A DNA stretch of 61,463 bases from Lachnospiraceae bacterium (GCA_020860645.1 JAJBTX010000030.1:1-61463); one strand, 5' to 3'. Counted from the stretch's first letter, positions 21,301 to 30,257 are shown. Notes: generated by a model from the letters alone, not told the origin. Translations and numbers: made by a program.

Positions 21301-21721
21301 CGCGAGAAGGCTGCTCAAGGAGCTCGCGTGGAATGGAATCGTGAACGGCGACCGCGATGTGCTGCTTTTGCAGGACCGCGGGGCGCAGGCCGGTTCGGAC
21401 GTATTGCCGGTGAAATTTAAGAAGGACGGCGGCTATACCGCCGCGTCGAGCGTCGCGGACGAAGAGCAGCTGCTCGCGCTGTCGCGCCATGTGAGCGCGA
21501 AGCTGAAGGATTACGGAGAGCGGATCCTGCGCGGGGAGGTGAGCCTCGCCCCCTATGAGCTGCGGCAGGAGGACGCCTGCAGGTTCTGCGCGTATCACAG
21601 CGTGTGCGGCTTTGACCGGCGGCTGCCGGGCTGCGAGAAGCGCCGGCTTGACCCGCTCGAACCGGACGAGGTCTGGGAGAAAATTCAAAATTCTTTTCAT
21701 AACACAACAAAAGAGGTATAA
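18308..21721 (+). CDS. addB: ATP-dependent helicase/deoxyribonuclease subunit B
   Basis: The 1137-residue AddB subunit has a Walker A motif at its very start (GNAGAGKS, residues 8-15) and a RecB-type nuclease core with IDYKSGG (about 934-940). Four cysteines for a [4Fe-4S] cluster are present: Cys775, then Cys1091, Cys1094 and Cys1100 in ACRFCAYHSVCG. That spacing (C, long gap, CxxCx5C) is what is known for Bacillus AddB. With AddA it resects double-strand breaks and loads RecA after Chi recognition. Start ATG 18308 lies 13 bases after proA. The gene is separated from addA by a SUF-type Fe-S assembly pair, unlike the usual addB-addA adjacency. Confidence 0.97.
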   Translation: MALHLILGNAGAGKSHYLFEKIIQESMARPDRQYLILVPEQFTMQTQKDLVMMHPGHGIMNIDVLSFERLAHRVFEEVGGEHRRILEDSGKNLILRRLAEEKRGELHLLGGNLKKLGFIAEVKSLLSEFVQYRIGPEELDDMIAQNQDNPQLCFKLADMKVICESFQEYLKGAYLTAEQLLEALAQVIDRSESVRGSVIALDGYSGFTPIQMSLIGRLLELSEDVYATFTIDSREDVFAKEAEHELFYKVKKTVHDLVETAKKAHARVEEPIVLGRRKVWRYQDAPALAFLESHIFRHENRFYEEQTDEIALFAARSPQEEAEYIGREIRKLARDEGYRYREIAVVTGDLETYGTLFTRTFATLDIPGFIDRKRDVLKNPFVEALRALLGAVRENFSYEAMFRYLRSGMAPVEAPEADLLENYVLARGVRGLSGWTKSWRYPLKGMTEEELAALNALREKAADGLELLAGRLKEKGADAEKMTRALYDYLLRLDVQQRLKDRENRFEAAGEHDLAREYAQIYGMVMELFDKLVMLLGDCEVTLDEYAELLDAGLTEMKLGLIPAGTDQVVVGDMERSRLKEVKILFFAGVNEGSVPRRKSGGGLLSEMDRERLAGQGVELAPTARQETCIQKLYMYLALTKPSRQLRLSWSLADEDGNALRPSYLIAEVQDLFPEIPVRTEADESLLDQLAVPEGSLGLLAEALQADKEGKAAPEQRALLGWFARQNKWQERLNALLDAVFYTRREEPIARATARALYGKLLSGSVTRLEHFAACAYAHFLQYGLRLTEREICGLKAVDMGNVFHDALKYFSEAVEAGGYGWFHVPDEKREEWIAQALERAVREYTEQGLLADEHDAYTLQRMERIAQRTAWAVLEQLKRGEFLPEETEVAFRNLEHLPSVSVLLSENARMRLRGRIDRLDVCRRDGDVFVRVIDYKSGGTRFDLTSVYYGLQLQLAVYLNAALELESRNGGGKARPAGMFYYHIEDPLLDYLDEEDPARRLLKELAWNGIVNGDRDVLLLQDRGAQAGSDVLPVKFKKDGGYTAASSVADEEQLLALSRHVSAKLKDYGERILRGEVSLAPYELRQEDACRFCAYHSVCGFDRRLPGCEKRRLDPLEPDEVWEKIQNSFHNTTKEV

Positions 21722-21797
21722 TGACAGTTAAGTTTCCGGCAGCCGACACGTTTTTGCGGAGGCCGGAAGTAAGATTCACATCAGGAGGCATAAAGAA

Positions 21798-22523
21798 ATG
21801 CTTGAATTACAGGACATATGCTTTCAGGCGGGCGACGACCCGGAGGAGAAGGGCATCCTGAAGCATATCAATCTTAAAATTGACGACGGCTTCGTGGCGA
21901 TCACGGGACCGAACGGAGGCGGAAAATCCACGATGGCGAAGGTCATCGCGGGTATCATCACGCCGACGTCCGGCAGAGTGCTGCTGGACGGGGAGGATAT
22001 TACGGAGCTCTCGATCACGGAGCGCGCAAAAAAAGGGATCAGCTTCGCGTTCCAGCAGCCGGTCCGCTTCAAGGGGCTCACGGTGCGCGATCTCATCGAC
22101 CTGGCTCACGGGGAGCCGCTGTCGCTGAACGACGCCTGCAAATATCTATCCGAGGTGGGGCTCTGCGCAAAGGACTATATCAACAGGGAGGTCAACGCCT
22201 CACTCTCCGGCGGCGAGCTGAAGCGCATCGAGATCGCGATGGTGATCGCGCGGGGCACGAAGCTGTCGATCTTCGACGAGCCGGAGGCGGGCATCGACCT
22301 CTGGAGCTTCAACAACCTGATCCGCGTGTTCGAGGCGCTGCGGACGAACATCAAGGGCTCGATTCTCATCATTTCCCATCAGGAGCGGATCCTGAACATC
22401 GCGGACCGGATCGTCGTCCTGGCGGACGGAGAAGTGCGCGCGGAGGGGCCGCGGGAAGAGATTCTGCCGCAGCTTCTGACAGGCGGACAGGCCTGCAGTA
22501 CGCTGCTTAATAAAGTGGTTTAG
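21798..22523 (+). CDS. sufC: SufC-like ATPase of a minimal SUF (SMS) Fe-S assembly system
   Basis: A 241-residue ABC ATPase with Walker A GPNGGGKST (about residues 38-46), signature LSGGELKR, Walker B LSIFDEPEAGIDLW and switch His in IISHQER. The ALSGGELKRIEIA and DEPEAGIDLW wording and its pairing with a SufB/D-type gene point to SufC rather than a membrane-transporter ATPase; no permease is nearby. SufC drives conformational change of the SufB scaffold during Fe-S cluster assembly. AGGAGG precedes ATG 21798. It sits directly after addB, whose product needs an Fe-S cluster. Confidence 0.9.
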   Translation: MLELQDICFQAGDDPEEKGILKHINLKIDDGFVAITGPNGGGKSTMAKVIAGIITPTSGRVLLDGEDITELSITERAKKGISFAFQQPVRFKGLTVRDLIDLAHGEPLSLNDACKYLSEVGLCAKDYINREVNASLSGGELKRIEIAMVIARGTKLSIFDEPEAGIDLWSFNNLIRVFEALRTNIKGSILIISHQERILNIADRIVVLADGEVRAEGPREEILPQLLTGGQACSTLLNKVV

Positions 22524-22535
22524 GAGGTGGAAGAG

Positions 22536-23453
22536 ATGGATCAGCTGCAAATGCATATGCTGCAGATGGTGGCGGACCTTCACAGCATCCCGGAGGGTGC
22601 CTACAATATTCGTGACAATGGGTCGCTCGCGGGGAGAAATACGACCGCGAACATCGATATCGTGTCGAAGAAAGATAAGCCGGGCATCGACATTATCATA
22701 AAGCCCGGCACGAAAAATGAGAGTGTACATATCCCGGTCATCGTCAGCCAGAGCGGGCTCAAAGACCTTGTCTACAATGATTTTTATATCGGAGAGGATG
22801 CTGACGTGACGATCGTCGCGGGCTGCGGTATTCACTGCGGCGGCTCGCAGGACACAGAGCACGATGGCATCCATGAGTTCCATGTCGGCAAAAACGCGCG
22901 GGTGCGCTATATTGAGAAGCACTACGGGGAAGGCGAGGGTACCGGCGGACGGATCCTCAATCCGACCATGATCGTTCACATCGATGAGAATGGTTATATG
23001 GAGATGGAGACGACACAGATCAAGGGCGTCGACTCCACGATCTGCGACACCTCGGCGGACCTGAAGGACGGGGCGACACTGATTATTAAAGAAAAGATCA
23101 TGACCCATGAGAAGCAGTACGCCGAGACGAACTTCGAGGTGGACTTAAATGGGGTGGATTGTCACGCGGATGTGGTGTCCCGCTCGGTGGCGAAGGGCAA
23201 CTCCAGCCAGGTCTTCAATTCAAAGATCCGCGGCAACAATGCCTGCTACGGACACACGGAGTGCGACGCGATCCTGATGGACGAGGGGCATGTGAACGCA
23301 GTCCCGTCCCTGGAGGCGAATCACCTGGACGCGAGCCTGATCCACGAGGCCGCCATCGGCAAGATTGCGGGCGAGCAGATTGTCAAGCTGATGACGCTCG
23401 GGCTGACGGAGGCCGAGGCGGAAGAGCAGATTGTAAACGGATTTTTGAAATAG
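22536..23453 (+). CDS. sufB: SufB/SufD-like Fe-S scaffold protein, short form
   Basis: This 305-residue protein is a reduced SufB/SufD: mostly beta-helix, with the family endings GHTECDAILMDEG (candidate cluster Cys), and LIHEAAIGKIAGEQIVKLMTLGL (conserved His/Glu/Lys segment). SufB is normally about 465 residues and SufD about 420; the short form with one sufC gene is the known minimal SMS arrangement of many anaerobes. ATG 22536 is favoured because TAGGAGGTGG precedes it by six bases; a GTG at 22527 overlaps that site. No cysteine desulfurase or sufU is adjacent, so sulfur must come from elsewhere. addA begins 10 bases downstream. Confidence 0.88.
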   Translation: MDQLQMHMLQMVADLHSIPEGAYNIRDNGSLAGRNTTANIDIVSKKDKPGIDIIIKPGTKNESVHIPVIVSQSGLKDLVYNDFYIGEDADVTIVAGCGIHCGGSQDTEHDGIHEFHVGKNARVRYIEKHYGEGEGTGGRILNPTMIVHIDENGYMEMETTQIKGVDSTICDTSADLKDGATLIIKEKIMTHEKQYAETNFEVDLNGVDCHADVVSRSVAKGNSSQVFNSKIRGNNACYGHTECDAILMDEGHVNAVPSLEANHLDASLIHEAAIGKIAGEQIVKLMTLGLTEAEAEEQIVNGFLK

Positions 23454-23463
23454 AGGAGAAGGC

Positions 23464-26400
23464 ATGAGCGTAGCCTGGACCGAGGACCAGCGCAGGGTCA
23501 TCGACACGAGAAATTCGAATATTCTGGTCTCCGCCGCGGCCGGTTCGGGCAAGACGGCGGTGCTTGTCGAGCGCATCCTCGCCCTGATCACGGACCCGGA
23601 GCATCCGGTGGACGTGGACCGGCTGCTGATTACGACCTTCACGAACGCGGCAGCGGGGGAGATGCGTGCGCGCATTGGAAAGCGCATTGGCGAGCTTTTG
23701 AAGGAAGACCCGGGGAACGCCTGGCTGCAGCGGCAGGAGTCGCTCGTGCACCGCGCGCAGATCACGACGATTCACGGCTTCTGCCTCTATGTGATTCGAA
23801 ATTATTTCCACACCATTGATCTGAACCCGAATTTCCGCATCGCGGATGAGGGCGAGATGAAGCTGATGAAGCAGGACGTCGCGCAGGAAGTTGTAAACGC
23901 GGCGCACCGTGCCGGGGACAAGGCCTTTCTGCGCTTTGCGGATAGCTATGGGAGCGGGAACCGGGGCGGCGGCCTGGAGGATATGATTCTGCAGCTCTAT
24001 GAATATGCGGTCGCAAGTCCGCAACCGCAGCGCTGGCTCGAGCACTGTGCGGACGCCTATGAGATGTCGGAGGATGGCGGCTGGGACAGCTTCGCTGGCG
24101 CACAGGAGGTGCTGGAGGAGCTTCACACGGCAGCGTCGGATGCCGCGAGCAGCATCCGGGAGGCTGAAGAGCTCACGCGGCTGCCGGGCGGGCCGGTGGC
24201 CTATCAGGACGCGCTTCTGGACGATATGCGTCTGCTCAGCGGACTGCAGGAGAGTGTGACCGTGGAGGAATTCCGTGAGCTGCTCGACGGTGCGTCCTAC
24301 ACGAAGCTTCCGAGCCGCCGCGCGAAGGTGATGGCGGACGCGGATGATGCGCTCTGCGAGCGTGTGATGGCGCTGCGGAATGATATGAAGGAAGCGCTGA
24401 AATCCCTGAAAAAGCAGTATTTTGCGGTGCCGGACGAGGTGCAGTTCGAGCAGCTTCGAGGGACGGCGGAGCAGGTGCGGACGCTCGCGGCGCTGACCGG
24501 GGAGTTTATGACGCGGCTCGACGAAGAGAAGAGAAAGAAAAATATTCTGGATTTCTCGGATCAGGAGCATCTCGCGCTGCGCATCCTGACGCGCGAGGTC
24601 GACGGAAAGCTGCTTCCCTCGCAGACGGCGGATGTGTTTGCGGATTACTTTGAGGAAATCATGGTAGACGAATACCAGGATTCAAACCTCGTGCAGGAGG
24701 CGATTCTCGAGAGTATCTGCCGCAGCCGCCGCGGGCGGGATAATCGCTTCATGGTCGGTGACGTGAAGCAGAGTATCTATCGCTTCCGGCAGGCCGAGCC
24801 GGGACTTTTTCTTGCGAAATATGAGAGCTACAGCTCAAATGCCGTGGAAGTGGGCGATACTTTGCCAGTGTCTGCACAGGAGGATTTGCCTGACGGAGAG
24901 AATGCTCAGGCTGGTAAGGAAAGAGGAGAACACGGCGTGCGTATCGACCTGCACCAGAATTTCCGCAGTCGCGGCGAGGTGCTGGCTCCTGTCAACGAGG
25001 TCTTTCGGCGCATCATGCGTCAGGAGCTCGGCGGGATCGAGTATGATGAGACGGCGGCTTTGCGGGCGGGCGCGCTCTATCCGGAATCCGCCGCGGCGAA
25101 GGCGGAGCTCCTGGTCCTCACGCGGGAGGATTATGAGGCCTGGGAGAAGGAGTGCCGCTGGACAAAGCAGGAGGCGGAGGCCCACCTGGTGGCTGCGCGC
25201 ATCCGGGAGCTGCTCGCGGACGCAAAGGTGATGGAGAACGGGGAAGAGCGCGCGGCGCGACCCGGAGATATCGTGATCCTGCTGCGCGCGATGTCTGGCT
25301 GGAGCGAGACCTTCGTCCGTGTGCTGCAGGACGAGGGCATTCCGGCGCGCGCGCAGTCGCGGGAGGGCTATTTCGGAACGATGGAGGTCGAGACCCTGCT
25401 CTCTTATCTGAAGGTGCTCGACAATCCCACGCAGGAGATCCCGCTTGCGGCGGCGCTGCACGGGATGCTCGGCGGGTTTTCCTCGGAGGAGATGGCCAGA
25501 ATCCGGGCGGCGAGCCCGGAGGGCGGTTTCTATCAGGCCTGCGTCGCGTATGCGGATGAGAAGGCAGAGGAGGACGGACAGCTCCGCGCCCGCCTGCGCG
25601 ATTTCCTGGCGAGGATGGAAAAGGACCGGGAACGGGCGGCCTATATGCCGGTGCATGAGCTCCTGTGGAGCATCCTCTCGGAGCACGACTACCTGAACCG
25701 TGTCCGCGCGCTGCCCGGCGGGGAGCAGCGGCTCGCCAATGTGCAGATGCTGCTCACAAAGGCGCAGGATTACGAGAAAATCAGCTATCACGGGCTGTTT
25801 CATTTTGTGCGCTATATTGAGCGTATGCAGAAATACCAGATGGATTTCGGGGAGGCAGCGCTGCCGGGCAAGGGCGGCGACGCTGTGCAGATCATGAGCA
25901 TCCATCACAGCAAGGGTCTGGAATTTCCGATCGTCTTTGTGTCGGGCATGGGGAAATCCTTCAACCGGCAGGAGAGTCGCGATAAGCTGGTGCTGCACAG
26001 TCGCTGGGGCGCGGGACTCGACTATGTGGACGCGGAGCGCAGGCTGCGCCGTCCGACTCTTTTGAAGCAGCTGATCCGGCGGCAGAACCGGCAGGACAGC
26101 CTGGGGGAGGAGCTGCGGATTCTCTATGTGGCGATGACGCGGGCGAAGGAGAAACTGATTCTGACCGGCATGGCGAAGGAGGAACTGCTGGAGACGGAGT
26201 GCAAAGGGGAGCGCCTGCTGTTCTCGCAGATCGCCGGAGCGGAGAGCTGCCTTGACTGGATTCTCCCGGCGCTCAGCCCGGTGGACAGCGCGCTCGATGT
26301 CTGTCGTGTTTTTATGGAACCGCTGATTCGCAGTGCGGTAAGCGGACAGGTGGCCGGAGCCCTGTCCCGGGAGGCGCTCGAGGCAGAGATTCGTCGGCCG

Positions 26401-27114
26401 GAGACGGATTCTGCGCTTGCCCGTGAGGTGGACGCGCGGCTTTCCTGGGAATATCCGTGGAAGAACCGTACCGCCGCGAAGCAGAAATACAGCGTCACGG
26501 AGCTCAAAAAGCTGTGGATGCGCGAGGAGTCGGATGCGGCAGCGGAGCTCTATCCGGAGGCCGACGTGGTCCCGCTGGTTCCGCAGTTTATCGAACGGAC
26601 GGAGGAGAAGACCGGCGCGGCCAGGGGGACGGTCTACCATACGGTCATGGAGTGGCTGGATTTTGGCAGAATTTCCGATATACGTGCGGAACTTGGCAGG
26701 CTTGTGGAGGCTGGAAAGCTCCCGGAGGAGGACGTGAAGGTCGTGCGCTGGAGTGAATTCCGGGCGCTGGAGCGCAGCGGGCTCGCCGCGAGGATGCAGC
26801 GCGCCGGGGAACGGGGAGAGCTGTTTCGCGAGCAGCCCTTTGTCATCGGCCTGCCGGGAAATGAGGTGGACGGTTCTGACCCGGAGGAGACGGTGCTGAT
26901 TCAGGGTATTATCGACGCCTTCTTCTACGAGGAGGACGGGATTGTCCTCGTGGATTACAAGACGGATCATGTGCGCGAGGGCCGGGAGCTCGTCGAAAAG
27001 TACCGCGCGCAGCTGGAATATTACGCGCGGGCGCTTCATATGCTCACCGGAAAGCAGGTGAGGGAGCGGCTGATCTATTCGTTTACGCTGGGCGAGGTAA
27101 TTCAGGTGTTATGA
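23464..27114 (+). CDS. addA: ATP-dependent helicase/nuclease subunit A
   Basis: A 1216-residue UvrD/Rep-family helicase fused to a nuclease. Helicase motifs occur in order: AAAGSGKTAVL (near residue 25), TFTNAAAGEMR, DEYQD (near 402), GDVKQSIYRFR, NFRSR, MSIHHSKGLEF (near 808) and YVAMTRAKE (near 887). The RecB-family nuclease centre GIIDAFF...VDYKTDH is at about 1150-1166. AddA is the 3'-5' motor and cuts one strand during break resection with AddB. It starts 10 bases after sufB, so addB, sufC, sufB and addA appear to be one transcript. All motifs look intact. Confidence 0.97.
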   Translation: MSVAWTEDQRRVIDTRNSNILVSAAAGSGKTAVLVERILALITDPEHPVDVDRLLITTFTNAAAGEMRARIGKRIGELLKEDPGNAWLQRQESLVHRAQITTIHGFCLYVIRNYFHTIDLNPNFRIADEGEMKLMKQDVAQEVVNAAHRAGDKAFLRFADSYGSGNRGGGLEDMILQLYEYAVASPQPQRWLEHCADAYEMSEDGGWDSFAGAQEVLEELHTAASDAASSIREAEELTRLPGGPVAYQDALLDDMRLLSGLQESVTVEEFRELLDGASYTKLPSRRAKVMADADDALCERVMALRNDMKEALKSLKKQYFAVPDEVQFEQLRGTAEQVRTLAALTGEFMTRLDEEKRKKNILDFSDQEHLALRILTREVDGKLLPSQTADVFADYFEEIMVDEYQDSNLVQEAILESICRSRRGRDNRFMVGDVKQSIYRFRQAEPGLFLAKYESYSSNAVEVGDTLPVSAQEDLPDGENAQAGKERGEHGVRIDLHQNFRSRGEVLAPVNEVFRRIMRQELGGIEYDETAALRAGALYPESAAAKAELLVLTREDYEAWEKECRWTKQEAEAHLVAARIRELLADAKVMENGEERAARPGDIVILLRAMSGWSETFVRVLQDEGIPARAQSREGYFGTMEVETLLSYLKVLDNPTQEIPLAAALHGMLGGFSSEEMARIRAASPEGGFYQACVAYADEKAEEDGQLRARLRDFLARMEKDRERAAYMPVHELLWSILSEHDYLNRVRALPGGEQRLANVQMLLTKAQDYEKISYHGLFHFVRYIERMQKYQMDFGEAALPGKGGDAVQIMSIHHSKGLEFPIVFVSGMGKSFNRQESRDKLVLHSRWGAGLDYVDAERRLRRPTLLKQLIRRQNRQDSLGEELRILYVAMTRAKEKLILTGMAKEELLETECKGERLLFSQIAGAESCLDWILPALSPVDSALDVCRVFMEPLIRSAVSGQVAGALSREALEAEIRRPETDSALAREVDARLSWEYPWKNRTAAKQKYSVTELKKLWMREESDAAAELYPEADVVPLVPQFIERTEEKTGAARGTVYHTVMEWLDFGRISDIRAELGRLVEAGKLPEEDVKVVRWSEFRALERSGLAARMQRAGERGELFREQPFVIGLPGNEVDGSDPEETVLIQGIIDAFFYEEDGIVLVDYKTDHVREGRELVEKYRAQLEYYARALHMLTGKQVRERLIYSFTLGEVIQVL

Positions 27115-27193
27115 GAACGAGGCGAGTATGGCGTCTCAATCATAATTTTAATTATAGCGCTGCCATGCAAAGGGCGGTGGAATGGAGATTTTC

Positions 27194-27961
27194 ATGAAAA
27201 ATACGAGTCTGCGAATTCGAAATCTGGTCATCGGCGAGGGAAGGCCGAAGATCTGCGTGCCGATCGTCGGGCGCACGGAGCAGGAAATTCTTGCGCAGGC
27301 AAAGAAGCTGAAGGGCTCCGCGGCGGACCTCGCAGAGTGGCGTGTGGACTGGTTTGCGGATCTGCGTGAGCCGGACGCGGTGATGGGGACGCTGGAAAAG
27401 CTCTGGAAAGGGCTGGGCGGGCTGCCGCTTCTCTTTACGATCCGGACGATCGCGGAGGGTGGCGAGGCGGATATTTCCTGGCAGGAATACCGTGCGCTCT
27501 GCCTTGCGGCGGCGAAGAGCGGATTTGCCGACCTGATCGACGTGGAAATGTTTGCGCAGACGATTCCGCTCACTGAGAAGCTGGTGGAGGAGCTGAAGGC
27601 CTGCGGCGTTCCGGTCGTGGGTTCCAGTCACGATTTTCAGAAAACGCCCTCGGTCCGCGCGATGGTAGAGCGGCTGTGCGTCATGCAGCAGTCGGGAGCC
27701 AGTATCTGCAAGCTGGCCGTGACGCCGCAGTCGAAGGACGATGTGGTCGCGCTGCTTGACGCCACCTGGGAGATGAAAAGCCGCTATGCGGACCGCCCGC
27801 TGATCACGATGTCGATGGGAAAGCAGGGACTCCTAAGCCGTCTGTCCGGAGAGCTGTTCGGCTCGGCGGTGACCTTCGGCTGCATCGGGCAGGCCTCAGC
27901 CCCCGGGCAGATCGAGGCGGGGCGACTGGCGGAATATCTGGAAGAATTGTCGGAGGAGTGA
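27194..27961 (+). CDS. aroD: type I 3-dehydroquinate dehydratase
   Basis: The 255-residue TIM-barrel enzyme dehydrates 3-dehydroquinate to 3-dehydroshikimate in the shikimate pathway that feeds the trp operon further along. The type I Schiff-base residues are visible: Glu in AEWRVDWF, His in GSSHDF and Lys in ICKLAVTP, plus SMGKQGLLSR and SAVTFGCIGQASAPGQI at the end. ATG 27194 is preferred since GGAG lies seven bases ahead; an in-frame ATG at 27182 would add four residues. It is not in an aro cluster; it is preceded by addA and followed by a MATE transporter. Confidence 0.95.
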   Translation: MKNTSLRIRNLVIGEGRPKICVPIVGRTEQEILAQAKKLKGSAADLAEWRVDWFADLREPDAVMGTLEKLWKGLGGLPLLFTIRTIAEGGEADISWQEYRALCLAAAKSGFADLIDVEMFAQTIPLTEKLVEELKACGVPVVGSSHDFQKTPSVRAMVERLCVMQQSGASICKLAVTPQSKDDVVALLDATWEMKSRYADRPLITMSMGKQGLLSRLSGELFGSAVTFGCIGQASAPGQIEAGRLAEYLEELSEE

Positions 27962-27999
27962 TGTGGGCATGACGGCGAAGGGATTGCCCCATTAAAAAA

Positions 28000-29361
28000 A
28001 TGAAACAGGTAGATTTTGAGAGTGGAAAAATAGCGAAAAATATTGCGCAGACGGCCTTCCCGATGCTGGTGGCGCAGGTCCTGAATCTGCTCTACAGCAT
28101 TGTGGACCGGATTTATATCGGACGGATTCCGGGGGAGGGAACCGAAGCGCTCGGAGCGGTCGGACTGTGCTTTCCGGTCATTCTCATCATCACGGCTTTC
28201 ACCAACATGTACGGGATGGGCGGCTCCCCGCTCTTTGCCATGGAGATCGGGCGGGGGAACCGGGAGAAAGCCGGACATATTATGAATACCGCGTTCCGCC
28301 TGCTCTGCGTGACGGCGATTTTGATTTTCCTGGTGGGCGAAGCGGGCGCGAAGCCCTTGCTGACGCTTTTCGGGGCGTCGGAGAGCGCGATGCGCTATGC
28401 GGTCGTCTATCTGCGCATTTATCTCATGGGAACTCTGTTTTCCATGCTGGCGACCGGCATGAATCCCTATATCAACGCGCAGGGGTTTCCCGGACTTGGC
28501 ATGTGTTCCGTTGTCATCGGCGCGGGGACAAATCTGATCCTTGACCCGGTGTTTATCTTCGGGCTGGGGCTGGGCGTGAGCGGCGCGGCGATCGCCACGG
28601 TGATTTCAGAGGGACTGTCTGCGCTGTTTGTGCTGCACTGCCTTCGCGGCAGACGGCTGGAGTACCGGATTACGCTGGAAAAACAGCGGCGGCTGCAGGA
28701 TTATTTTCCCTGTGCAGGAGATATCATAAGCCTCGGCACGGCGCCCTTTGTCATGCAGTGCACCAACTCGCTGGTACAGATTGTCTGCAACCGTATGCTG
28801 ATGCAGTTCGGTGGCGAGATCTATGTCTCCATTATGACAATCATTTCTTCGGTGCGGCAGATTCTGGATACGCCGGTGCTGGCGATGACGGAGGGGGCGT
28901 CCCCGATTATCAGCTATAACTATGGGGCCGTCCGTCCCGGAAATGTACGCAAAGCCATCCGGATTGCAACGATGGCGAGCGTGGCGTACACATTCATTGT
29001 CTGGCTGCTGATTCAGTGGAAGCCAGTATTCTTTATTTCCATTTTCAGCACGGACGGGGAAATCCTTGCTGACGCTGTCCCCGCGCTGCATCTGTATTTT
29101 TATGCCTACATCTTCCAGGCTCTCCAGTGCAGCGGCCAGACGGTTTTCAAGGCGCTGAATAAAAAGAAGCAGGCGATCTTTTTCAGCCTGTTCCGGAAGG
29201 TCGTCATGGTCGTTCCGCTGACGCTGCTTCTCCCGCATCTGTGGGGGCTGGGAACAAACGGCGTATTTATGGCCGAGCCGATATCGAATGTGATCGGCGG
29301 CGGAGCCTGCTTCCTCACTATGCTGCTGACCATCTGGCCGGAGCTGAAAAGGATGGAGTAA
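28000..29361 (+). CDS. MATE family efflux transporter
   Basis: This 453-residue polytopic protein has about 12 hydrophobic segments and the two-fold repeat of the MATE/MVF family. Typical stretches are AFPMLVAQVLNLLYSIVDRIYIGR at the start of the first half and MTEGASPIISYNYGA in the second half. Such proteins export drugs or metabolites using Na+ or H+ gradients; the substrate cannot be predicted. The start ATG 28000 has only a poor ribosome-binding site (GAAGGG further upstream). It runs convergent to the deacetylase gene with just seven bases between the stops. Confidence 0.92.
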   Translation: MKQVDFESGKIAKNIAQTAFPMLVAQVLNLLYSIVDRIYIGRIPGEGTEALGAVGLCFPVILIITAFTNMYGMGGSPLFAMEIGRGNREKAGHIMNTAFRLLCVTAILIFLVGEAGAKPLLTLFGASESAMRYAVVYLRIYLMGTLFSMLATGMNPYINAQGFPGLGMCSVVIGAGTNLILDPVFIFGLGLGVSGAAIATVISEGLSALFVLHCLRGRRLEYRITLEKQRRLQDYFPCAGDIISLGTAPFVMQCTNSLVQIVCNRMLMQFGGEIYVSIMTIISSVRQILDTPVLAMTEGASPIISYNYGAVRPGNVRKAIRIATMASVAYTFIVWLLIQWKPVFFISIFSTDGEILADAVPALHLYFYAYIFQALQCSGQTVFKALNKKKQAIFFSLFRKVVMVVPLTLLLPHLWGLGTNGVFMAEPISNVIGGGACFLTMLLTIWPELKRME

Positions 29362-29368
29362 TCCTTCT

Positions 29369-30160
29369 TTAGCTGCCGGTCACGTACTGCCGCCCCTCGT
29401 GGTCCATCTCATAATTCTCCGTATAGATCAGCTCCGAGATCGGCACAAGCTCATAGCCCTTCTCCTTGAGTCCCTCGATGACCCGCGGCAGAGCGTCCTT
29501 CGTGTAGGTCGCGCCGTTGTGCATGAGGATGATCGTGCCGTTCCCGAGGTGCTCATTGTCCAGCACGCGCGAGACGATCGCGTCCGCGCCGTAGTCTTTC
29601 CAGTCCAGACTGTCCACGTTCCACTGAATTACGTGGTATCCGAGCCCGTTCGCGGCTTCAATCAGCGTATCATTATAATCCCCGTAGGGCGGACGGAACA
29701 GCGTCATATCAAGTCCGGTCAGCTCTTTTACCTTATCGTGGACGCTCTGAATCTCCTCTTTACATTCCCCGGCGCTCAGGGTCGACATCTGCTTGTGGTT
29801 TTCGCTGTGGTTGCCGAGATCGTGCCCCGCGGCGGCGATGGCCTTCACATCGTCGGGGTAAGATTCGACCCAGCCGCCGGTCATGAAGAAGGTGGCCTTC
29901 ACGCCGTATTCGTCGAGAATGGAGAGGAGTGTGGATGTGTCCTCGTTGCCCCACGCTGCGTCGAAGCTCAGCGCGACCTGCGCCTTTTCCGTGCTGACAC
30001 AGTAGATCGGGAGCTTGCGGCTCTGCACCTCGCTGAAGACCGGGCTGAGCTGTCCGCCGACGACGAAGGCGCCCGCCGCGGCGATCAGGGCGCAGAGCGC
30101 CGGGACGATGAGCTTTGTGCCGGAAAATTTTCTTTTGGGAAGCTTTGCGGAAATTTTCAT
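29369..30160 (-). CDS. polysaccharide deacetylase, PdaB-like
   Basis: The 263-residue protein has a basic N-terminus, one membrane anchor (about residues 16-38) and a NodB-type deacetylase domain. Motifs: ALSFDAAWGNEDT (the PdaB-style variant of TFDDGP, Asp catalytic), NHSENH (metal His pair), LFRPPYGDYN, and LMHNGATY near the end. It should remove acetyl groups from peptidoglycan or another N-acetylated glycan outside the membrane. The FDAAWGNEDT form is characteristic of sporulation-linked PdaB proteins, but no sporulation genes are adjacent. GGAGTCTC precedes the ATG. Its first 71 codons and leader are duplicated at 31881-32117. Confidence 0.93.
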   Translation of the reverse strand: MKISAKLPKRKFSGTKLIVPALCALIAAAGAFVVGGQLSPVFSEVQSRKLPIYCVSTEKAQVALSFDAAWGNEDTSTLLSILDEYGVKATFFMTGGWVESYPDDVKAIAAAGHDLGNHSENHKQMSTLSAGECKEEIQSVHDKVKELTGLDMTLFRPPYGDYNDTLIEAANGLGYHVIQWNVDSLDWKDYGADAIVSRVLDNEHLGNGTIILMHNGATYTKDALPRVIEGLKEKGYELVPISELIYTENYEMDHEGRQYVTGS

Positions 30161-30185
30161 AGAGACTCCGGGAATATTTCTTCAT
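29949..30185. repeat. direct repeat copy 1 (5' part of the deacetylase gene plus leader)
   Basis: These 237 bases match 31881-32117 at all but about five positions with no gap, in the same orientation. Weaker similarity continues to about 30216. It contains the deacetylase start region and leader. Confidence 0.95.
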
Positions 30186-30228
30186 AAAAACTTATGAGTC
30201 TGCCGAAAGAATCATGCGCGGATATTTC

Positions 30229-30257
30229 TTGATAAAAACGCGGATTTCCTCTATACT
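30229..30257 (+). promoter_or_regulatory. promoter of the AAA-ATPase/nuclease gene
   Basis: TTGATA (30229-30234), 17 bases, TATACT (30252-30257): a near-consensus promoter 40 bases before the ATG at 30297. Confidence 0.8.

Noticed and set aside
24835..27039. Long minus-strand open frame of about 734 codons
   Set aside because: It lies wholly opposite addA, has no recognisable domain, and its composition is typical of the mirror frame of a GC-rich coding gene.
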